Shown here: positions 9,218 to 18,221 of the stretch, piece after piece
How the letters are laid out: the number at the start of each line of letters is the position of its first letter
Numbering within the stretch: the first letter of the stretch is position 1
Assembly (NCBI RefSeq): GCF_019973375.1
Contig: NZ_BPTV01000003.1
Span: 149,459 to 213,458, forward strand
Origin: Prevotella lacticifex
Lineage (GTDB): Bacteria > Bacteroidota > Bacteroidia > Bacteroidales > Bacteroidaceae
DNA: 64,000 nucleotides
Direction of reading: 5' to 3'
Notes under the pieces: generated by a model
Database searches by the model: none
Seen by the model: only the letters and a program-made list of their open reading frames with translations
Told to the model about the DNA's origin: nothing
Program-made: the position numbers and the translations under genes

Positions 9218-10111
9218 TTATCCTATCTTTCGGAACTCCTGCGGGGTCTGGCCGGTCTGCTTTTTGAACAGGCGGGAGAAGTACTGGGGGTACTCGAAGC
9301 CGAGGGCGTAGGCTATCTGGCTGACGGTGTCGGTGGTCGTGGTGAGGCGGTGGCGGGCCTGAGCGATGAGGTGCTGCTGGATGAGCTGCTGCGGACTATT
9401 GCCCGTCTGGGCTTTTACGAGGTCGCCGAAGTAGTTGGCCGAGAGGTTCAGCGCGTCTGCGAAGTAGCGCACGGTGGGCACTCCCTGACGTGCGGCTAGG
9501 CCTCGGGCAAAATAGTCGTCGAGCAGGACGGTGAAGCGCTGCATGAGCTGGCTGTCGACGGGTTCGCGGGTGATGAATTGGCGGTCGTAGAAGCGCACGC
9601 AGTAGTTCAGAATCAGGGCGACGTTCTGCGCCATCAGCTGGCGGGTGTGGCGGTCGATGCCGCGTTCCAACTCTGTCTCGATGTTGCCGAGGATGTCGTG
9701 CAGCTGCTGGCGCTCACGCTCCGATACGTGCAGGGCCTCGTTGACTGAATAGCCGAAGAAGGTGTAGGGCGACATCGATAATCCCTGCATCAGTGCCGGC
9801 GAGAAGATGAGCATCACGCCCTGGTAGCTCTGTTCGAGCGTGCCCAGCTCAACGTCGTGGTCGGGGGCGAAGAAGAGCAGCGTGCCGTTGTCGTAGTCGT
9901 ACTCGTTGCGCCCGTAGCGCACGGTGCCGCAGCGTGCATCCTTGTAAACCACGCAGTAGAAGCCAAACGTATAGCGGGTGTTGCCAAACGAGCTGCAATC
10001 AGCAAGGTCGTCGAGATGGATGACCTCAATGAGCGGATGGCGGACATCGTCACGTCCGAGGGCATGCATGAATGCCGACACGGTGGGGAAATGGATTTGT
10101 CTTATCTTCAT
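9218..10111 (-). CDS. AraC-family transcriptional regulator
   Basis: About 297 residues. The N-terminal half is a cupin-like ligand domain. The C-terminal ~100 residues form the double helix-turn-helix: VRYFADALNLSANYFGDLVK, then VSQIAYALGFEYPQYFSRLF and KKQTGQTPQEFRK. I chose ATG 10111 (MKIRQIHF) rather than the ATG at 10126 because the latter lies inside the -7 box. Next to it, in the same orientation, is the SDR/membrane-protein pair, a plausible target. The ligand is unknown. Confidence 0.9.
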   Translation of the reverse strand: MKIRQIHFPTVSAFMHALGRDDVRHPLIEVIHLDDLADCSSFGNTRYTFGFYCVVYKDARCGTVRYGRNEYDYDNGTLLFFAPDHDVELGTLEQSYQGVMLIFSPALMQGLSMSPYTFFGYSVNEALHVSERERQQLHDILGNIETELERGIDRHTRQLMAQNVALILNYCVRFYDRQFITREPVDSQLMQRFTVLLDDYFARGLAARQGVPTVRYFADALNLSANYFGDLVKAQTGNSPQQLIQQHLIAQARHRLTTTTDTVSQIAYALGFEYPQYFSRLFKKQTGQTPQEFRKIG

Positions 10112-10115
10112 GGCG

Positions 10116-10123
10116 CAAAGATA
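10116..10123 (-). promoter_or_regulatory. -7 box of araC-type gene
   Basis: TATCTTTG on the minus strand ends only four bases before the chosen ATG, so the message would be leaderless or nearly so. Confidence 0.55.
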
Positions 10124-10148
10124 CAAATTTTTTCGCAGATAATGACTA

Positions 10149-10658
10149 TCATCCTACATTTTCTATCTTCACGGTGTCCAACTCTTGCTGATAAATCACG
10201 CCACGCTCCTTCGAGAAGAAATCAATTGTCAGGGCGGCGAGGGCTACAAGGATGAGCGCAAGGGCAGATGCTCGGAGCCAGGGCTTATCGCAGAAGGTGA
10301 ACACACAGACAGCGATGACCATCATGACGGCAGAGACGATGATGGTCTGCGGATAGATCTTCATGAAAGCAGCCACGCGAGCCTTCTCGCTCTCCAGAAA
10401 CTTCTCAGGCAACTCCTGGTATTGTTCCACGAACTGCTTGCTCCGCTGATGATTATTATAGGCTAATGCAGCTCCACCTCCGATAAAGATTACCGCCACC
10501 ACCGTCAATGGCAGAATGATGGCGCGAGCCGACTCCGACGAGCCCCAACGCCATGCCACAAGGGCCAGCAGGAGGCATACCACGCCTCCTGCAACCATTG
10601 CCAGATCCTCCTGAATTTCGCCAGTCAACCATTTGTTGGTATAGTCAATCAGTTCCAT
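10149..10658 (-). CDS. Four-helix membrane protein, unknown
   Basis: 169 residues with four predicted membrane helices, arranged as two pairs around a soluble loop of about 45 residues (YNNHQRSKQFVEQYQELPEKF) that is helical and charged. I do not recognise a family. The start MELIDYTNKW is chosen because its ATG follows the SDR stop codon by a single base (TAATATG), which indicates translational coupling. It is probably co-transcribed with the SDR gene; no function can be assigned. Confidence 0.75.
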   Translation of the reverse strand: MELIDYTNKWLTGEIQEDLAMVAGGVVCLLLALVAWRWGSSESARAIILPLTVVAVIFIGGGAALAYNNHQRSKQFVEQYQELPEKFLESEKARVAAFMKIYPQTIIVSAVMMVIAVCVFTFCDKPWLRASALALILVALAALTIDFFSKERGVIYQQELDTVKIENVG

Positions 10659-10659
10659 A

Positions 10660-11406
10660 TTATCTACAATTATAACCGCCGTCAACGTTGAGGATGGTAC
10701 CTGTCAGGAATTTGTTGTCGGGACTAGCCAGATAATAGATAGCCAGGGCAATGTCCTGCACCTCGCCCATGCGATTCATCGGATGGATGGCAGCAATGCC
10801 CTTCTCATCATAAGCCCCAGCCTCGATAGCGTGCTTCAGGATGTCGGTCTTGATGGCACCGGGAGCAACGGCGTTGATGCGGATACCTTGCTGGGCGTAG
10901 TCGATGGCAGCAGCCTTGGTCAGTCCCACCACGGCGTGCTTAGTTGCGCAATATTGTGCGGTGTAAATCAGTCCGTTGAGTCCTGCGATAGATGCCAGAT
11001 TGACAATCGTGCCACCGCCCGTCTTCAGCATGGCGCGGATGGCATACTTCATGCCGTAATAAACGCCCAGGACGTTGGTGTCCAGCTGCTGCTTGAACTC
11101 GTCCGTCTCGGTGTCAGCCAGCGGTGCGGCACCCAGCGAGATGCCAGAGTTGTTGACAATGCTGTCCAGCTTGCCGAACTTGGCCACCGTCTGCTCGATG
11201 ACCTGAGCCACCTGCTCCTCGTTCGTCACATCCAACTGGAAGAAGGTCATATCCAACCCCTCGTTCTTGGCTTCCTCGACGAATGCCTGACCCTTCTTTT
11301 CACTTCTACTTGTAATAACCACATTCCAACCGTTCTTTGCAAACTGGTAAGCCGTAGCCTTACCGATACCTGTTGTACCACCCGTAATGATAATTGTTCT
11401 CTTCAT
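10660..11406 (-). CDS. Short-chain dehydrogenase/reductase, SDR family
   Basis: 248 residues, typical for classical SDRs. The NAD(P) glycine motif is TGGTTGIGKA near residue 8, the structural motif is NNSG, and the catalytic tetrad includes Ser in NLASIAG and YCATK (Tyr-x-x-x-Lys). The C-terminus has the usual NVDGGYNCR. The residues after the second beta strand (TSRSEKKG) suggest NADP preference, which is inference. The start MKRTIIITGG at 11406 is chosen over an upstream non-ATG extension. Substrate unknown. It heads a two-gene unit with the membrane protein. Confidence 0.92.
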   Translation of the reverse strand: MKRTIIITGGTTGIGKATAYQFAKNGWNVVITSRSEKKGQAFVEEAKNEGLDMTFFQLDVTNEEQVAQVIEQTVAKFGKLDSIVNNSGISLGAAPLADTETDEFKQQLDTNVLGVYYGMKYAIRAMLKTGGGTIVNLASIAGLNGLIYTAQYCATKHAVVGLTKAAAIDYAQQGIRINAVAPGAIKTDILKHAIEAGAYDEKGIAAIHPMNRMGEVQDIALAIYYLASPDNKFLTGTILNVDGGYNCR

Positions 11407-11454
11407 AACCGCAATTTTTTTTAAGTTATTAAAACTGTTATTTATTTTCGGCTG

Positions 11455-11462
11455 CAAAGGTA
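11455..11462 (-). promoter_or_regulatory. -7 box of SDR operon
   Basis: TACCTTTG on the minus strand, about 50 bases before the SDR start codon. Confidence 0.6.
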
Positions 11463-11535
11463 CGACGATTTCACCGAACCATCGCTAAATAAATTACTGA
11501 AAGGTGTATACAAATTACTGATGGGGTGATTTTCC

Positions 11536-11648
11536 TTATTTTTTTACGCTAAACTTTGCCTTATACTGGCTGGGAGTCATGCCAAGAACGCGCTTCACGT
11601 AGCGGGTGAAGTAATTGGTGGTGTTGAAATCCAGCTGATAGATTTTGA
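11536..11648 (-). pseudogene. AraC-family regulator, C-terminal scrap
   Basis: About 36 codons (IYQLDFNTTNYFTRYVKRVL, then GMTPSQYKAKFSVKK-stop) match the last helix-turn-helix of an AraC-type protein. Upstream of roughly 11648 the similarity ends abruptly. It is a remnant of a second regulator that was probably divergent from the SDR operon. Confidence 0.75.
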
Positions 11649-11961
11649 GTCATATAATCGGATTACCTTGGGTAGATGAAGACACAATAGTTACCATTGC
11701 AACCTAATTTCATCGTCTCACGAAAGTAGAAATGGGAGATTTAAGAGATCAGTTTTTTCAGTTAAAAGGAAAGTGGAATGAGAAGGGGAGAGCATAAATT
11801 GGTTCATCTTCAGTAAAAAGAAAAATGTGATTTTTTGGGAAACATCAAGTCGTTTCATTCTGCAAAGTTTAGGTTTACGTTTACCCATGTATATATACAT
11901 GCCTCTCTAAACTTAAACATTAAACCTTCAATCTCCTGATTTGGGTTTACTACACCTTATT
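11649..11961. other. AT-rich gap without recognisable gene
   Basis: About 310 bases between the AraC remnant and the IS4 element. Short open frames here lack any family resemblance. It ends in one copy of the IS target duplication CACCTTATT. Confidence 0.5.
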
Positions 11962-13361
11962 CACTAGTGTCCACTTAAATCCTTTAACATTCGGCTTTGC
12001 TTACTGATTGTAACTTACCATTCGTCGAAGGGTATTTCTAACTGAATATATTTGTTGTTGTTAATTATCTCACGTTTATTTTCAAGAAGTAATTCTTCTT
12101 GACAACTGCTTAACAGCTGTCTCAGTGGCATCTTTATCAGTAGTGAAGTCGACAAGACTCTTAGTACCTCGTATGTTGTCATTTCCTCAGCCATTTCTGT
12201 CTCTATGATAGACACAAGGCAATAGGTTGTGATAGCTGCGTATACTTGAATTTTTACTGCATTCTCTGTCGTGCCATAGAATTCCTTTATGCGTAGATGC
12301 TGCTTCATCCATTTGAAGAAGAGCTCAACGCTCCATCTGTATTTGTACAGCAGGGCTACGTCTTCCGCTGACACTTCAATGTTGTTCGTGTAAAAAACGA
12401 AGGTACGGTTCTTTTCTTTGTCATAGAATACGATTCTCCGCAATGGCTTAGAATATTGCTTCTTGGTCTTTTGACCGGTAAGCTTAATCAAAGTGTCTGA
12501 CATGACCCCCGTCTTAGGATTGTTGTATCGCTTATCTTCTACTACTTCGTAAACCATCCTTTGTTTTTCTCTCACAACGAAGAATGCCCCAACCTTGTCA
12601 ATGGCATATAATTGCTTTGTGTCCATGTATGCACGGTCAAAGATATAAAAACTGTCCACCTCATATGGAATCTGATCCATGACTTGCGAGTCGTGTATTT
12701 CCGCGCCAGTGATTATGGCAAACGAAGGAATGCTGTTCTTGACATCAAATAGTGTATGTACCTTTACGCCACTTTTTCCGTGATGAAGCTTCGTCCACCA
12801 AAACACAGACAAACATAAAGATATAGTGGTAGAATCAAACGCATACACATTGTTGCTAATGAAGAAGTCCTTTAAGCCTGTGCGTTTCTCTCTTGCTATT
12901 GATATAAGTTTGAGTGCATACTCCTCAAATATTCTTGGGTCGCGTTGCTCGTTGGCTTTGGACAAGTTGCTCCTCGATACGTTGGCTCCAAACCCGAGGT
13001 GATGAAACATATTGCGAAAGGGAGCGAGTGATGTCACCAAGTCTCTTAGACTTTCTCTATTGGAGAGTTGACCGTATATCAAAACAAGGAGATGATTCCA
13101 ACAAGTGAATGACTTTACCCACTTATTGCCGTCATATTTATTTACAAGACAATCAAAAGCTCGTTTGGGCAAGAACTTGCAGACCTGAGTGAAGATGAAC
13201 TGACCTTTGTGCATATTTTACGATGTACTTACAATTTGTAACTTTTGACTATAGCCATGCAAAGGTACAAAATTGAAAAGTACACGTAAAGTATATGCTT
13301 GTAAATGTCTGACCTAAGGGCAGTTTAAGCGAATGTTAAAGGATTTAAGTGGACACTAGTG
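11962..13361 (-). mobile_element. IS4-family insertion sequence, complete
   Basis: Perfect 32-bp terminal inverted repeats (11962-11993 and 13330-13361) bound a 1400-bp element flanked by the 9-bp target duplication CACCTTATT (11953-11961 and 13362-13370). It has inserted into a noncoding, AT-rich stretch. Confidence 0.95.
12015..13214 (-). CDS. IS4-family transposase
   Basis: 399 residues. An N-terminal DUF4372-like region (MHKGQFIFTQVCKFLP) precedes the DDE domain: first Asp in NVYAFDSTTISL, second in YIFDRAYMDTKQL, and the IS4 signature Y-x2-R-x3-E-x6-K in YKYRWSVELFFKWMK. The frame is undamaged and the element has perfect ends, so it is likely competent. Confidence 0.95.
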   Translation of the reverse strand: MHKGQFIFTQVCKFLPKRAFDCLVNKYDGNKWVKSFTCWNHLLVLIYGQLSNRESLRDLVTSLAPFRNMFHHLGFGANVSRSNLSKANEQRDPRIFEEYALKLISIAREKRTGLKDFFISNNVYAFDSTTISLCLSVFWWTKLHHGKSGVKVHTLFDVKNSIPSFAIITGAEIHDSQVMDQIPYEVDSFYIFDRAYMDTKQLYAIDKVGAFFVVREKQRMVYEVVEDKRYNNPKTGVMSDTLIKLTGQKTKKQYSKPLRRIVFYDKEKNRTFVFYTNNIEVSAEDVALLYKYRWSVELFFKWMKQHLRIKEFYGTTENAVKIQVYAAITTYCLVSIIETEMAEEMTTYEVLRVLSTSLLIKMPLRQLLSSCQEELLLENKREIINNNKYIQLEIPFDEW

Positions 13362-13763
13362 CACCTTATTATATATATAAGAACATCTAAACTTAAACCT
13401 AAACTTATGGCATTGAATTCCATCCATTTTTCTTTTAATCGAAACAAGAAATTGGTAAATGGATGTGGTTATTGCCTTAATTTATATTAAAAACAGACAC
13501 GTTCTGCAAGAAAAACGTGCAAAACGAGCGTAATGTCATGAGAAATTATTAATTTTGCAAGTAAAATTTGCAGAACGTGCTGAAAAGTCGTAATGCAATC
13601 TGTGTTCTAACAATAGTGTTTAACAATTAAAATATCGAAAAGTAGTCGAAGTGGCAAAAATGGTCGGATATTTTGAGGAAATCGGGTGCAGAATGTGCAG
13701 TATATGCTCATAATGTTTCCCAAATGTTTCCCAGATTCGCCGTAAAGTGCTGATAATCAGTTC
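13362..13763. other. Noncoding stretch with dyad
   Basis: About 400 bases with no credible gene. It contains a perfect 12-bp inverted repeat (13498-13509 and 13568-13579, CACGTTCTGCAA), and further partial copies of ACGTGC-like sequence lie between the arms. Confidence 0.5.
13498..13579. repeat. 12-bp inverted repeat, spacer 58
   Basis: CACGTTCTGCAA at 13498-13509 and its complement at 13568-13579. There are no T tracts, so it is not an obvious terminator. Function unknown. Confidence 0.6.
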
Positions 13764-13805
13764 CCGTTAGCCGCCGCACAGGCCGCTGTCGAGGAGAGTA
13801 AGTAA
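13764..13805 (+). pseudogene. Possible C-terminal remnant of a PPDK-like gene
   Basis: Thirteen codons, PLAAAQAAVEESK-stop, resemble the tail of PPDK ([13 protein letters not shown] in the 3190 gene). The match is too short to be sure. If real, it marks where the end of a second copy, or of the original copy, was left behind by rearrangement. Confidence 0.3.
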
Positions 13806-13896
13806 TCCAAGACTACTTATTATCATCTAAATAGTACGGACGCCGGTGCCACTGTGCACTGGAGCCCGTCTCTTTATATAACAAATCACTAATCAC

Positions 13897-14526
13897 ATGA
13901 AGAAAATAATAACTGTCATCACCGTCCTCATAGCCGCGACAGCCTTGGCTGCGGCACAGAACAAAATGGTGGGACTGTTCAACACGATGCCGGCATCATG
14001 GCTGACATATCTCGACGCGTCGGAGCGGCAGTCGCTTGCCGACAGCGCCAATGCCAAAGGTAAGGCCGTAGTGGTAAACAATCTCGGCGACAGCACAGCC
14101 ATAGAGGCCGTCGGCAGTAACTATCTGCGGCTGAAGTGCAACAAAGCGCACACCATGGAGATGATGCTGCTCATGAGGACAGCGGAGAAGGACTCCGTCG
14201 TATGCCTCGTCAGCACCTATAAGGGTCCTGCAAAGGAGAGCACCGTAGCCTTCTTCGATACACGCTGGAACCGGCTCAGCGACAATCTCGCACCGACGGT
14301 AACAGCGCAGCAGCTCCTTCAGAAACCCGACACCATGACCGACGCCGACTTCAAAAGTCTGGTCGAGAATCTCGACCCACAACTCGTAGCCGCCAGCGTG
14401 TCGCCAAAGGAGCAGACGCTCACCTACACTGTCTCCATTCCCGAAGTGCCAAAAGACAAAATAAAGCAGTTAAAAGGCATTTTATTGCAAAGAAAGTTTA
14501 AGTGGAACGGAGAAAAATTTAATTAG
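13897..14526 (+). CDS. Exported DUF3256-like protein
   Basis: 209 residues. A signal peptide (MKKIITVITVLIAATALAAA) is cut near AQN, and the mature part has the pattern of the Bacteroidales family DUF3256: VGLFNTMPASWLTYLDASER near the N-terminus, then alternating strands with NLGDSTAIEAVGSNYLRLKC and VAFFDTRWN. The role is unknown and it is expected in the periplasm. It stands alone. The 90 bases before the ATG hold a weak imperfect hairpin (about 13839-13872). Confidence 0.7.
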   Translation: MKKIITVITVLIAATALAAAQNKMVGLFNTMPASWLTYLDASERQSLADSANAKGKAVVVNNLGDSTAIEAVGSNYLRLKCNKAHTMEMMLLMRTAEKDSVVCLVSTYKGPAKESTVAFFDTRWNRLSDNLAPTVTAQQLLQKPDTMTDADFKSLVENLDPQLVAASVSPKEQTLTYTVSIPEVPKDKIKQLKGILLQRKFKWNGEKFN

Positions 14527-14558
14527 TGTTAACTATAGGAATTTTCTCGAAGAAATAC

Positions 14559-14589
14559 TTGTTTCTTTATGAGAAATGATATACCTTTG
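14559..14589 (+). promoter_or_regulatory. Promoter for a short transcript
   Basis: A TTG-type -33 element at 14559 and TACCTTTG at 14582-14589, with 19-base spacing. There is no coding frame downstream before the terminator at 14637. Confidence 0.6.
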
Positions 14590-14595
14590 CATCGT

Positions 14596-14666
14596 GTTTT
14601 TCATGGTATTAGATTATTAAGGTTAATTTTATGAGATTGGTTGTCGTGAGACAACCAATTTTTTTT
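14596..14666 (+). ncRNA. Candidate 70-nt small RNA with terminator
   Basis: A phylum-type promoter is followed about 45 bases later by a perfect 9-bp stem (TTGGTTGTC, 14637-14645; GACAACCAA, 14650-14658) and eight T residues. The short transcript has no plausible start-to-stop frame. It could be an sRNA or an attenuated leader for the permease gene 450 bases on. No Rfam family can be claimed from reading alone. Confidence 0.5.
14637..14666 (+). terminator. Intrinsic terminator
   Basis: 9-bp perfect stem, GTGA loop, eight T residues. Confidence 0.85.
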
Positions 14667-15116
14667 GTGCCTATACGAAAGGCATCCGCAGATTTTGTCA
14701 GCAGCAGAGGAGGATAGGGTAAGTGGTCATCATCAACCGACGAACATACGGCATTGTGCGTTTCGTGTCAACACATTGATAATTAACATATTGCACACAT
14801 CCCACGTAGAATGGCAGGGATCTGCAAGGTATGAATTATAAATAATTTACATTGGAATCACGAAGCCCAAAACTGTTATCACATTACGGCAGTAGAACAG
14901 GAATAAACCGAATCAATCAAACTTTTTATCGGAATTATCAGCGTTTTATAGCCTTTCTTTCGTCATGGAGCAATGTTTTTCTCATATAAAACTTGCTCGT
15001 TCAATCTATTCTTAGTAACTTTGCCAAATAAATATACAATCAGCCGTGGCCATGCCGCAGCTCTAACTGAAGACAAACCGCTAAACAAGTAATACGGTCA
15101 AATACATCTGAAAGAA
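14667..15116 (+). promoter_or_regulatory. Gap with permease promoter
   Basis: About 450 bases without a gene. TAACTTTG at 15016-15023 is a good -7 box for the permease, leaving a leader near 90 bases. Nothing else is recognised. Confidence 0.55.
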
Positions 15117-16451
15117 ATGAATCTGAAATTACGACTTATCATCATGAACTTTCTCGAGTTCGCCGTTTGGGGTGCTTATCTCACATGTATGGGCAACTAC
15201 CTCGGCGTGGCCGGACTCGGGGCTGAAATCTCGTGGTTCTATGCCATCCAGGGCATAGTATCAATATTTATGCCGACACTCATCGGCATCGTCGCCGACA
15301 AATGGATACAGCCTCAGCGGCTCCTCGGCATCTGCCATCTCTTGGCCGGAACGTTCATGATAATGCTGTGGTATATGGGTATGACGGCCGGCTTTGGCAA
15401 CGCCGTCGGCAACAAAGCCCTTTTCATAACCATCTACACCCTCAGCGTGGCCTTCTATATGCCTACGTTAGCACTGTCGAACACTACCGCTTTCACCATC
15501 CTGAAGAACAACGGCGGCGACACCGTCACCGACTTTCCGCCCATCCGCTCCTGCGGTACCGTAGGATTCATCATTACTATGCTCTTTGTCAACAGCGCGG
15601 TGTGGGACAATGGCTCCTTCACGCTCACTCTGGCGCAGAACGCTCATAAGTTTCAGTACACATACAATCAGTTCCTCGTCTCGGGACTGCTGAGCATCAT
15701 CATGTTCCTCTATGTCTTCACCCTGCCGCAGTGTAAGCTCGTAAAGAAAGACCCGTCGCAGCACCGCAGTCTCGCTCAGCAGATGGGACTCGATGCCTTC
15801 AAACTCTTCAAGGAGAAGCGCATGGCACTGTTCTTCATCTTCTCGGCTCTCCTCGGCATGTCGCTGCAGGTGACGAACAGTTTTGCAGGACCGTTCATCT
15901 CGAGTTTCCAGGGCAGTAGCGACCCGGTGGTGGCATCGTCGTTCGCAGCCAGCAACGCTACTCTGCTGACATCGATATCACAGGTCAGCGAGGCTTGCTG
16001 CATCCTCCTCATACCCTTCTTCATGAAGCGCTACGGCATCAAGGGTGTCATGCTTATAGCCATGTTCGCATGGGTGCTAAGGTTCGGACTCTTCGGACTC
16101 GGCAACCCGACAATGCCTGGAGTGCTCCTTTTCATCCTCTCGTGTATCGTCTATGGCGTGGCCTTCGACTTCTTCAATGTCTCCGGAGGAATTTTCGTCG
16201 ATAAGGAGTGCGATCCCTCGATAAAGGCGTCGGCCCAGGGCTTGTTCATGCTTATGACCAACGGTCTCGGCGCAACGATAGGAACGCTGTCGGCCGGTGC
16301 CATCGTCAACCACTTCTGCACATGGCAGCAAGTGGGCGACACTTCCTATCTCATGGGCAACTGGCCCGCATGCTGGTTTATCTTTGCCGGATTCGCCCTC
16401 TGCGTCTTCGTGGCCTTCGCCCTTGTCTTCAAACCGAAGAAAACCGACTAA
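15117..16451 (+). CDS. Nucleoside permease, NupG/XapB-type MFS
   Basis: 444 residues with twelve hydrophobic segments. The start MNLKLRLIIMNFLEFAVWGAY and the conserved features of nucleoside:H+ symporters (a YAIQGIVSIFMPTLIGIVAD loop between helices 2 and 3, an ALSNTTAF motif, and FFNVSGGIFVDKE near helix 10) place it in this MFS subfamily. It should import nucleosides across the inner membrane. The next gene starts 34 bases after its stop and may be co-transcribed. Confidence 0.85.
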   Translation: MNLKLRLIIMNFLEFAVWGAYLTCMGNYLGVAGLGAEISWFYAIQGIVSIFMPTLIGIVADKWIQPQRLLGICHLLAGTFMIMLWYMGMTAGFGNAVGNKALFITIYTLSVAFYMPTLALSNTTAFTILKNNGGDTVTDFPPIRSCGTVGFIITMLFVNSAVWDNGSFTLTLAQNAHKFQYTYNQFLVSGLLSIIMFLYVFTLPQCKLVKKDPSQHRSLAQQMGLDAFKLFKEKRMALFFIFSALLGMSLQVTNSFAGPFISSFQGSSDPVVASSFAASNATLLTSISQVSEACCILLIPFFMKRYGIKGVMLIAMFAWVLRFGLFGLGNPTMPGVLLFILSCIVYGVAFDFFNVSGGIFVDKECDPSIKASAQGLFMLMTNGLGATIGTLSAGAIVNHFCTWQQVGDTSYLMGNWPACWFIFAGFALCVFVAFALVFKPKKTD

Positions 16452-16485
16452 TAACCACCTACATATTATATAAGGAGAAAACAAC

Positions 16486-17154
16486 TTGAGAAAGGTACCA
16501 CTGATATTTCAGGGAGTCTCCGAGATTCTCGAAGGTCCCGAGCTCGGACTCATCACCCTCACCGACAAGATGAAGGAGCGGCAGATAACCATTGTCTGCG
16601 ACAAGGCAATGGAATATCAATTCGGACTGCGGCTGAACCCAAAGACCCGCACCGACCGTCTGCTGCCCGAGGTGCTCACCACGGTGGTAAAGCAACAGGG
16701 TGAGATGCGCTTTGAGGTGCTCATCAGCGATGTCGTCGACGGTGAATACCGCTGTCTGCTCGTCAACGAGTCGACATTCGAGTCGCTGCCAATGCGCGCC
16801 AGCGATGCCATACTCTTTGCCCTCATCAGCAACACACCGATATACATCGACTATAACCTGATGATGCGGCAGAGTGTGCGCTACAGTGCCAACGCCAACG
16901 GTATGGCCATACCAATCAACGCCCTCAGCGACAGTATGTTGAAGAAGTCGATGGAGAATGCCATCGCCGACGAAAACTACGAGTTGGCATCTTATCTGCG
17001 CGACGAGATTAACAAGCGGAAGAAAAGCGAAAAGAAGAACAGCGACGATAACATCGATGACATCCTCAACAATATCACCGGACCCAAGGACAATAATGCG
17101 AAGGATCGTCCCACAGATGACGACGACGATGACGACGACGTTTTTCCATTCTAA
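16486..17154 (+). CDS. Bifunctional nuclease (DUF151) with UVR motif
   Basis: 222 residues starting at a TTG preceded by AAGGAG. Residues ~10-135 form the bifunctional nuclease domain, with MRASDAILFALISNTPIYI as its clearest stretch. Residues ~155-185 form a UvrB/UvrC-type helical hairpin (MENAIADENYELASYLRDEI). The tail is Lys/Asp rich and ends in nine Asp residues before VFPF. Plant and Thermotoga relatives have RNase/DNase activity; here it is inferred. A GGAG-type site and 34-base spacing suggest coupling to the permease. Confidence 0.85.
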   Translation: MRKVPLIFQGVSEILEGPELGLITLTDKMKERQITIVCDKAMEYQFGLRLNPKTRTDRLLPEVLTTVVKQQGEMRFEVLISDVVDGEYRCLLVNESTFESLPMRASDAILFALISNTPIYIDYNLMMRQSVRYSANANGMAIPINALSDSMLKKSMENAIADENYELASYLRDEINKRKKSEKKNSDDNIDDILNNITGPKDNNAKDRPTDDDDDDDDVFPF

Positions 17155-17331
17155 ATCGGTCGCAGTTCCACAGCTATAATCGAGTTTTTTATCTCCGGTT
17201 GCCTATTAATAATGAAGGAAGGCCGCTATCCGACAAGAGAATTCGTGAGATTAACGAGGATCATAATTTAGTCACCGATAAATAATAAAGGAGGGCCGTT
17301 ATCCGACATCCAACTTCTATAACGAAAAATA

Positions 17332-18213
17332 ATGAAAGAAGAACGCTTTTTCTATGTTCCCGACGCAGCCAAGGCCTTAGAGCTCCCCGAGGAAGAGGCT
17401 AAGCACGCCATTCGCGTCCTCCGTCTGCATGAGGGCGACAGCATCTATCTGCAGGACGGTGACGGCACGTTCTACCATGCTCTGCTCACCCTCGTCAACA
17501 ATAAGCACTGCTATTACGACATTACCGAGTCGATGCCACAGGAGCGCACATGGCGGGGCCACATCCATTTAGCCATAGCCCCGACGAAGATGATGGAGCG
17601 CATAGAGTGGATGGTGGAGAAAGCCACGGAGGTGGGCATCGACGAGATAAGCTTTCTTTCGTGTAAGTTCTCCGAGCGAAAGGTCATCCGCACCGACCGC
17701 ATAAGAAAGATTGTGGTAGCAGCTTTCAAACAGAGCCGAAAAGCTTGGATGCCGACGGTCAACGAGATGGTTCCGTTCCACGATTTTATCTCCCGCCAGC
17801 GCAAAGGCCGGAAGTTTATCTGCCACTGCTACAACGAGATAGAACGGGCCGACTTCTTCACAGCTATAAACAGCGGGGCTATTATCGGTGGTGACAAATC
17901 AAATAGCGATTCAACAGATGCAAATGGTTCCATTGTCGGGAATGGCAGTTCTACAGGTGCAAATGGTTCCATTGTCGTAAATAGCAGTTCCACAGAAGCA
18001 AATGGCTCCATTGTCAGCACTAGCCCAGGCTACGATTCTTCCGCTGGCGACATTACAGTCCTTGTGGGTCCCGAGGGCGATTTCTCAATTGATGAGGTCC
18101 GCGAGGCTCTTGCCAACGGCTACGAGTCGGTGACCCTTGGCACGAGCCGTTTGCGCACCGAGACAGCGGGACTCTCCGCTGTGATGATGGCTAATCTCTC
18201 GCGCCGCTGCTGA
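17332..18213 (+). CDS. rsmE: 16S rRNA m3U1498 methyltransferase with repeat insertion
   Basis: RsmE methylates N3 of U1498 in 16S rRNA using SAM. The N-terminal PUA-like domain (HAIRVLRLHEGDSIYLQDGDG) and SPOUT domain are present: TKMMERIEWMVEKATEVGID, VLVGPEGDFS and the knot loop TLGTSRLRTETAGLSAVMM. The family is near 240 residues and this one is 293. The excess is a Ser/Asn/Gly-rich insertion (about residues 187-240) built of three 13-residue repeats, placed just before the VLVGPEGD strand on the protein surface. The catalytic motifs look intact. Confidence 0.93.
   Translation: MKEERFFYVPDAAKALELPEEEAKHAIRVLRLHEGDSIYLQDGDGTFYHALLTLVNNKHCYYDITESMPQERTWRGHIHLAIAPTKMMERIEWMVEKATEVGIDEISFLSCKFSERKVIRTDRIRKIVVAAFKQSRKAWMPTVNEMVPFHDFISRQRKGRKFICHCYNEIERADFFTAINSGAIIGGDKSNSDSTDANGSIVGNGSSTGANGSIVVNSSSTEANGSIVSTSPGYDSSAGDITVLVGPEGDFSIDEVREALANGYESVTLGTSRLRTETAGLSAVMMANLSRRC
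17922..18038 (+). repeat. 39-bp tandem repeat inside rsmE
   Basis: Three copies begin at 17922, 17961 and 18000 with exact 39-base spacing, so the frame is kept. Each encodes ANGSIV followed by a small polar stretch such as NGSSTG. The copies differ at several third positions. Confidence 0.9.
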
Positions 18214-18221
18214 CAGATTAA

